From Viridibacillus sp050278625 (GTDB lineage: Bacteria; Bacillota; Bacilli; Bacillales_A; Planococcaceae), in contig NZ_JBNNTI010000006.1 in assembly GCF_050278625.1 (NCBI RefSeq), positions 1-64,000 of the forward strand: a stretch of DNA of 64,000 nucleotides. The letters run 5' to 3'. The position numbers were made by a program, and so were the translations under genes. A model generated the notes under the pieces. It ran no database searches. It was not told where the DNA came from and worked only from the letters and a program-made list of their open reading frames with translations. The stretch's first letter is position 1; each line of letters begins with the position of its first letter. Shown in pieces: positions 60,590-64,000 of this stretch.

Positions 60590-63500
60590 ATGTTCATGGG
60601 ACAAGTAGTAGCTAAAGTTGAAACAGTGCGCACAAACCTAATCATGACAAACAAAGCACGTGAAGGAATTTTAGCATGGTCAAAAGATGAGCATGCTTTT
60701 TTTCATATTCAAAAATCGTTTTTAGTACATATTGAAAGAATGAGTAATTCTGCACAGGGAGAGACAGCAATTACAATTTATTTTGACAATGTAGCAAATA
60801 CGAACCTTGCTGAGAAGCTAGATAGTCAAGTTGCAGTGATGAATTGTATTGTGAAATATGAAGGGCTACTGGCCACAAATTTCCGTGTTATTAGTTCTAG
60901 GGTTCCTGTGCGAACAAATAGAAGATTTGCCACACAGTTAGAATTCGTGACAACTCCTAAAAATACAGTAGGGTTGCCAATTGAACTCCATTCTAAAATT
61001 CGTCAGTTACCAATAGCTGAAGAGCGTTCAGAATATGTTAGAAAACGTATTTCTAGCTGGGAAGGTTATTTGAAAATTCAAGAGCGTGATGCCACGATAG
61101 AAGATATGACAGCATCATTTTCAAAGCTTTCGGTTAATGAAGATTTCAGTAGAATAACTCTAAATTGTAGTGGCTTAAAGGATAACGAATGGAATAAAGC
61201 AAAGGGTTTAAGTGCTAAATTTAAAGACTCTAGAGATGAACTTGGTGAAGTATTAAAAGTAAATCGTGCGAACAGAACAGTAGAAATTGAGCTACGTCCT
61301 TATATAAGGGAGAAACTTCGTAAAAATCAGCTAAAACCAAAAACAAAAGAAGTCGTCTTTAGTAATTTCGCTACTTTAAGCCAGATTCGAAGGTTACGTA
61401 AGGGGTTTGTTGATTTAGAAAAAGGCTTAGCAGCAAATGCCAATCTAGAAAAGATTTTATTTGAAGATCGACCTCGAATCCAAGTACCAAAGAAAAGAGC
61501 AAAACTAGAGTTTCATAACCGTTTAAATGAATTTCAGCAAGAAGCAGTGATTGGTGCCATGTCTGCAGAAGACTTATATGTTATTCAAGGACCTCCTGGA
61601 ACTGGTAAAACAACAGTTATCTCAGAAATTTGTCAACAAAATGCGAAGGCAGGTTTGCGTACATTAGTGGCATCTCAGTCTAACTTAGCTGTAGATAATG
61701 CATTAAGTCGACTACTTTCAAATAAAGACATTCGCATTTTACGCTTTGGTCGAACAGAAAGTATTGAAGAAGAAGGCAAGAAATTTATTGAAGAAAATGT
61801 AGCAGAGTATTGGAGAGAGCAAACGTTACAAGATATCGAGCGGGAGCTAACGTTGCACGCTACTCATGAATCTGAACTTACTTCAACATTAGCGACATGT
61901 GAAGAAGAACTTCCAACATTGGAATCCCGTTTATTAGTTATCAAGGAAAAAATAGTAGAACAACAACAAGCAAAAGTCGATTATGAAGTTATTACTGAAG
62001 AAATTCAAAAACTAAAGAAGACATTAGGAACTTTAAGAAGAGAGCTTCGGGACCTTGAAGAACATTTTGGAGAAGTAGCCAATAAATACGAGCAGGTCTT
62101 AGCAAAGGTAGAAGAGCTAGAGCATTTTCTTGAAACAAATGAATCCAGTGAAAAATTACTTGAGCAGACTAATCGGTTAGCGAATGAAATTGAACTAACA
62201 AGAAATCAATTGCTATACCTTCAAGTTGAAGGGGAATTGAATGCTGTTAATGTAGAACTAAATGATTCTCGTACAGAATATATGAACTGGCAAAAAAATA
62301 TTTTAGAACTACATCAATTGCAACATGCGTTAAATGACTTTACGAAAGTTGATGAACTAACTAATTTTATGCAACAGTATGATATTCCAATGGGGTTCAT
62401 CATTGACCGACAGATTAATGCATTAGAGAAAATTAAAAGTCAAATGGTTAGTTATCACGATTGGATGGCTGTAAATAATAAGTTGAAAGCAGCGATTGAC
62501 TATGTAGAGAAGCAAATGGGGCAGGCTGCTCAAATTATTTTGCAACAAGTTAACGCACGTTCAGAAGATAGCTATTCATCCTATTCTATCCGAGAAGTGC
62601 ATGAAGCGATAGATTATATGAAGCAGTTTTTAATAACAGAAAAAGTTGTGAATCCTGCACAGTTAAAGATGCATTTAGAGCGACTTTATTTAAGAAGGAA
62701 ATTTGTTTGGGAACAGGGTGTCATCCTACAACAATTAAAACAAGAAGCTATTAGATTGTTTGAGATGATTAAAAGAGAAGTGATTAAACAAACAACTGAA
62801 GTATTAACTAACGCACAGCATAAGAAAAGTACTTTAACGAATAAAGGGATGCTACTAAAGGATAAACAAGCCCAGCTTCAAAAACGATATGACCAACTAA
62901 AATTAAATTTGTCTGACGTACCTACCTCTAGCAATACAGAGCAACTAACAGCACTATTACACAAGCTAGAATTAGAAGTACAGCATGTTCAAACAACCTA
63001 TCAAGCAGTATTACAAACAATGCCTCAGTTAGAACAAATGCAGCAGCAACATCAAAAGTTAATGGAAGAAAGAACTTCGATAGCTAGTGAACTTGAAGAA
63101 AAAAAACAAGTAATTCAAGAGATCAATTCTCAAGGCTTACAACAAGAAAAGAATTTAAAAGCTTTAGAAGAAATCCTTGACCAAGACTATGAAGACCAAC
63201 AATTACAAACAGATTATGCTATTAAAAAGCTTACAGAGAAAATAACAAAACTCCAGCACAACAAAGCGCAGTTACCTATTAAACAAGCGCTACAAAAACA
63301 ATGGTATACATTATTACAAGAAGCCAATGAGCATGATTTAGATGAAATTCGCAAAATGTATGTACGACATGCCAATGTTATTGGGACAACATGTGTAGCT
63401 TCCGCTCGTAAAGAGTTTATGGATAATTACCCAACATTTGATGTCGTAATTATCGATGAGGTATCAAAAGCAACACCACCAGAATTGTTGCTGCCAATGT

Positions 63501-64000
63501 TAAAAGGAAAGAAAATCATACTAGTAGGGGATCATCATCAGCTACCACCATTAGTTGGGGACGATACGTTAGAAGAAACATTAAAGTCTATTATAGATGA
63601 AAGTGATGCACTAGAAGAAAGTGCAGAGCTAAAAAAATTATTAAAAGAATCTTTATTCGAACGCCTATTTAAAAACCTCCCTCGAGATAATAAACAAATG
63701 CTAGCCATTCAATATCGTATGCACGAGAATATTATGAAAACAATTACGCCTTTTTATGAAAATGAAGATGACCAATTGCAATGTGGTCTAATTGATTCAG
63801 ATAATGTTCGAGACCATTTCCTAGAGGGGCATTATATAAAAAGGGCTGATCACTTATTATGGATCGATATGCCAAATGAAACGCCGTATTTTGAAGAACA
63901 AATGAAAAATGGTAAAAGCCGTTTCAACCAAGGTGAATTGGATACAATTCGTCAGATGTTGCAAGATTTAGACCAAGCAACAGAGATGGCTAAAGCGGCA
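60590..64000 (+). CDS. UPF1-like superfamily 1 helicase with coiled coil (partial)
   Basis: Open from ATG 60590 (behind GAGAGGAAG) to the window end, at least 1137 aa, stop not reached. N-terminal ~330 residues lead to Walker A GPPGTGKTT (~334). A long coiled-coil insertion (~395-900, Glu/Gln/Leu-rich) separates it from Walker B IIDEVSKATPPE (~955), motif III GDHHQLPP, and motif IV region QYRMHENIM. This order matches the IGHMBP2/UPF1-type SF1 DNA/RNA helicases, here with a big coiled-coil insertion. Role unknown; some relatives act in defence or RNA repair. Confidence 0.85.
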   Translation, partial: MFMGQVVAKVETVRTNLIMTNKAREGILAWSKDEHAFFHIQKSFLVHIERMSNSAQGETAITIYFDNVANTNLAEKLDSQVAVMNCIVKYEGLLATNFRVISSRVPVRTNRRFATQLEFVTTPKNTVGLPIELHSKIRQLPIAEERSEYVRKRISSWEGYLKIQERDATIEDMTASFSKLSVNEDFSRITLNCSGLKDNEWNKAKGLSAKFKDSRDELGEVLKVNRANRTVEIELRPYIREKLRKNQLKPKTKEVVFSNFATLSQIRRLRKGFVDLEKGLAANANLEKILFEDRPRIQVPKKRAKLEFHNRLNEFQQEAVIGAMSAEDLYVIQGPPGTGKTTVISEICQQNAKAGLRTLVASQSNLAVDNALSRLLSNKDIRILRFGRTESIEEEGKKFIEENVAEYWREQTLQDIERELTLHATHESELTSTLATCEEELPTLESRLLVIKEKIVEQQQAKVDYEVITEEIQKLKKTLGTLRRELRDLEEHFGEVANKYEQVLAKVEELEHFLETNESSEKLLEQTNRLANEIELTRNQLLYLQVEGELNAVNVELNDSRTEYMNWQKNILELHQLQHALNDFTKVDELTNFMQQYDIPMGFIIDRQINALEKIKSQMVSYHDWMAVNNKLKAAIDYVEKQMGQAAQIILQQVNARSEDSYSSYSIREVHEAIDYMKQFLITEKVVNPAQLKMHLERLYLRRKFVWEQGVILQQLKQEAIRLFEMIKREVIKQTTEVLTNAQHKKSTLTNKGMLLKDKQAQLQKRYDQLKLNLSDVPTSSNTEQLTALLHKLELEVQHVQTTYQAVLQTMPQLEQMQQQHQKLMEERTSIASELEEKKQVIQEINSQGLQQEKNLKALEEILDQDYEDQQLQTDYAIKKLTEKITKLQHNKAQLPIKQALQKQWYTLLQEANEHDLDEIRKMYVRHANVIGTTCVASARKEFMDNYPTFDVVIIDEVSKATPPELLLPMLKGKKIILVGDHHQLPPLVGDDTLEETLKSIIDESDALEESAELKKLLKESLFERLFKNLPRDNKQMLAIQYRMHENIMKTITPFYENEDDQLQCGLIDSDNVRDHFLEGHYIKRADHLLWIDMPNETPYFEEQMKNGKSRFNQGELDTIRQMLQDLDQATEMAKAA

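Overview
The window is AT-rich DNA from a spore-forming, low-GC Gram-positive bacterium. The rrn-tRNA array, the dpp/ykf operon, a CotY/CotZ-like coat protein, the citST-citM locus, an RsgA paralogue, a BmrCD-like pair and strong Shine-Dalgarno sequences all point to Bacillaceae/Planococcaceae. I favour a Lysinibacillus- or Solibacillus-like organism, by gene content and without any database search.

Layout. (1) 1-1804: the 3' end of a 23S rRNA gene, 5S rRNA and 16 tRNA genes ending in tRNA-Leu(CAA). (2) 1805-28034: a probable genomic island. A 53-nt copy of the 3' part of tRNA-Leu (four mismatches) lies at 27982-28034, followed by a terminator. Three tyrosine-recombinase scars lie inside. The cargo is an azole-forming RiPP cluster of thiopeptide type (3270-15948), a complete agrBDCA quorum-sensing operon (16105-18993), a citrate transporter with its two-component system (19748-23576) and a small locus with two ATP-grasp proteins and a spore-coat protein (24353-27324). 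(3) 28816-39586: a muropeptide uptake and recycling operon (ldcA, dppABCDE, a second S66 peptidase, ykfB, ykfC, dppF) with a CodY-like box in front of dppA. (4) 39774-53867: housekeeping genes (B3/B4 protein, queG, trmL, purine permease, aldo/keto reductase, RluA-type synthase, BdbC/thioredoxin pair, AirSR-like two-component system, rsgA, cation efflux, CorC-like protein). (5) 54087-57951: an ABC exporter pair preceded by a short leader ORF and terminator, like the bmrB-bmrCD attenuator. (6) An MFS transporter, IS1182 debris, and the start of a large UPF1-like helicase that runs off the window end.

The main discovery candidate is the RiPP cluster. It has three near-identical Ser/Cys/Thr/Gly-rich precursors (an assembly gap lies between copies 1 and 2, so there may be more), a split dehydratase (glutamylation and elimination proteins), a third LanB-C-like protein that could be the [4+2] pyridine synthase, an RRE/ThiF-like partner, a YcaO cyclodehydratase with a PxPxP tail, two nitroreductase-fold dehydrogenases and an ABC exporter. 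It lies directly upstream of agrBDCA. AgrA/LytTR-like direct repeats with 21-bp spacing occur before both the first precursor and agrB, which suggests that a cyclic autoinducing peptide controls production. No spare L11 gene or leader peptidase is seen nearby.

Limits: all family calls come from reading motifs; no homology search, structure prediction or expression data were available.
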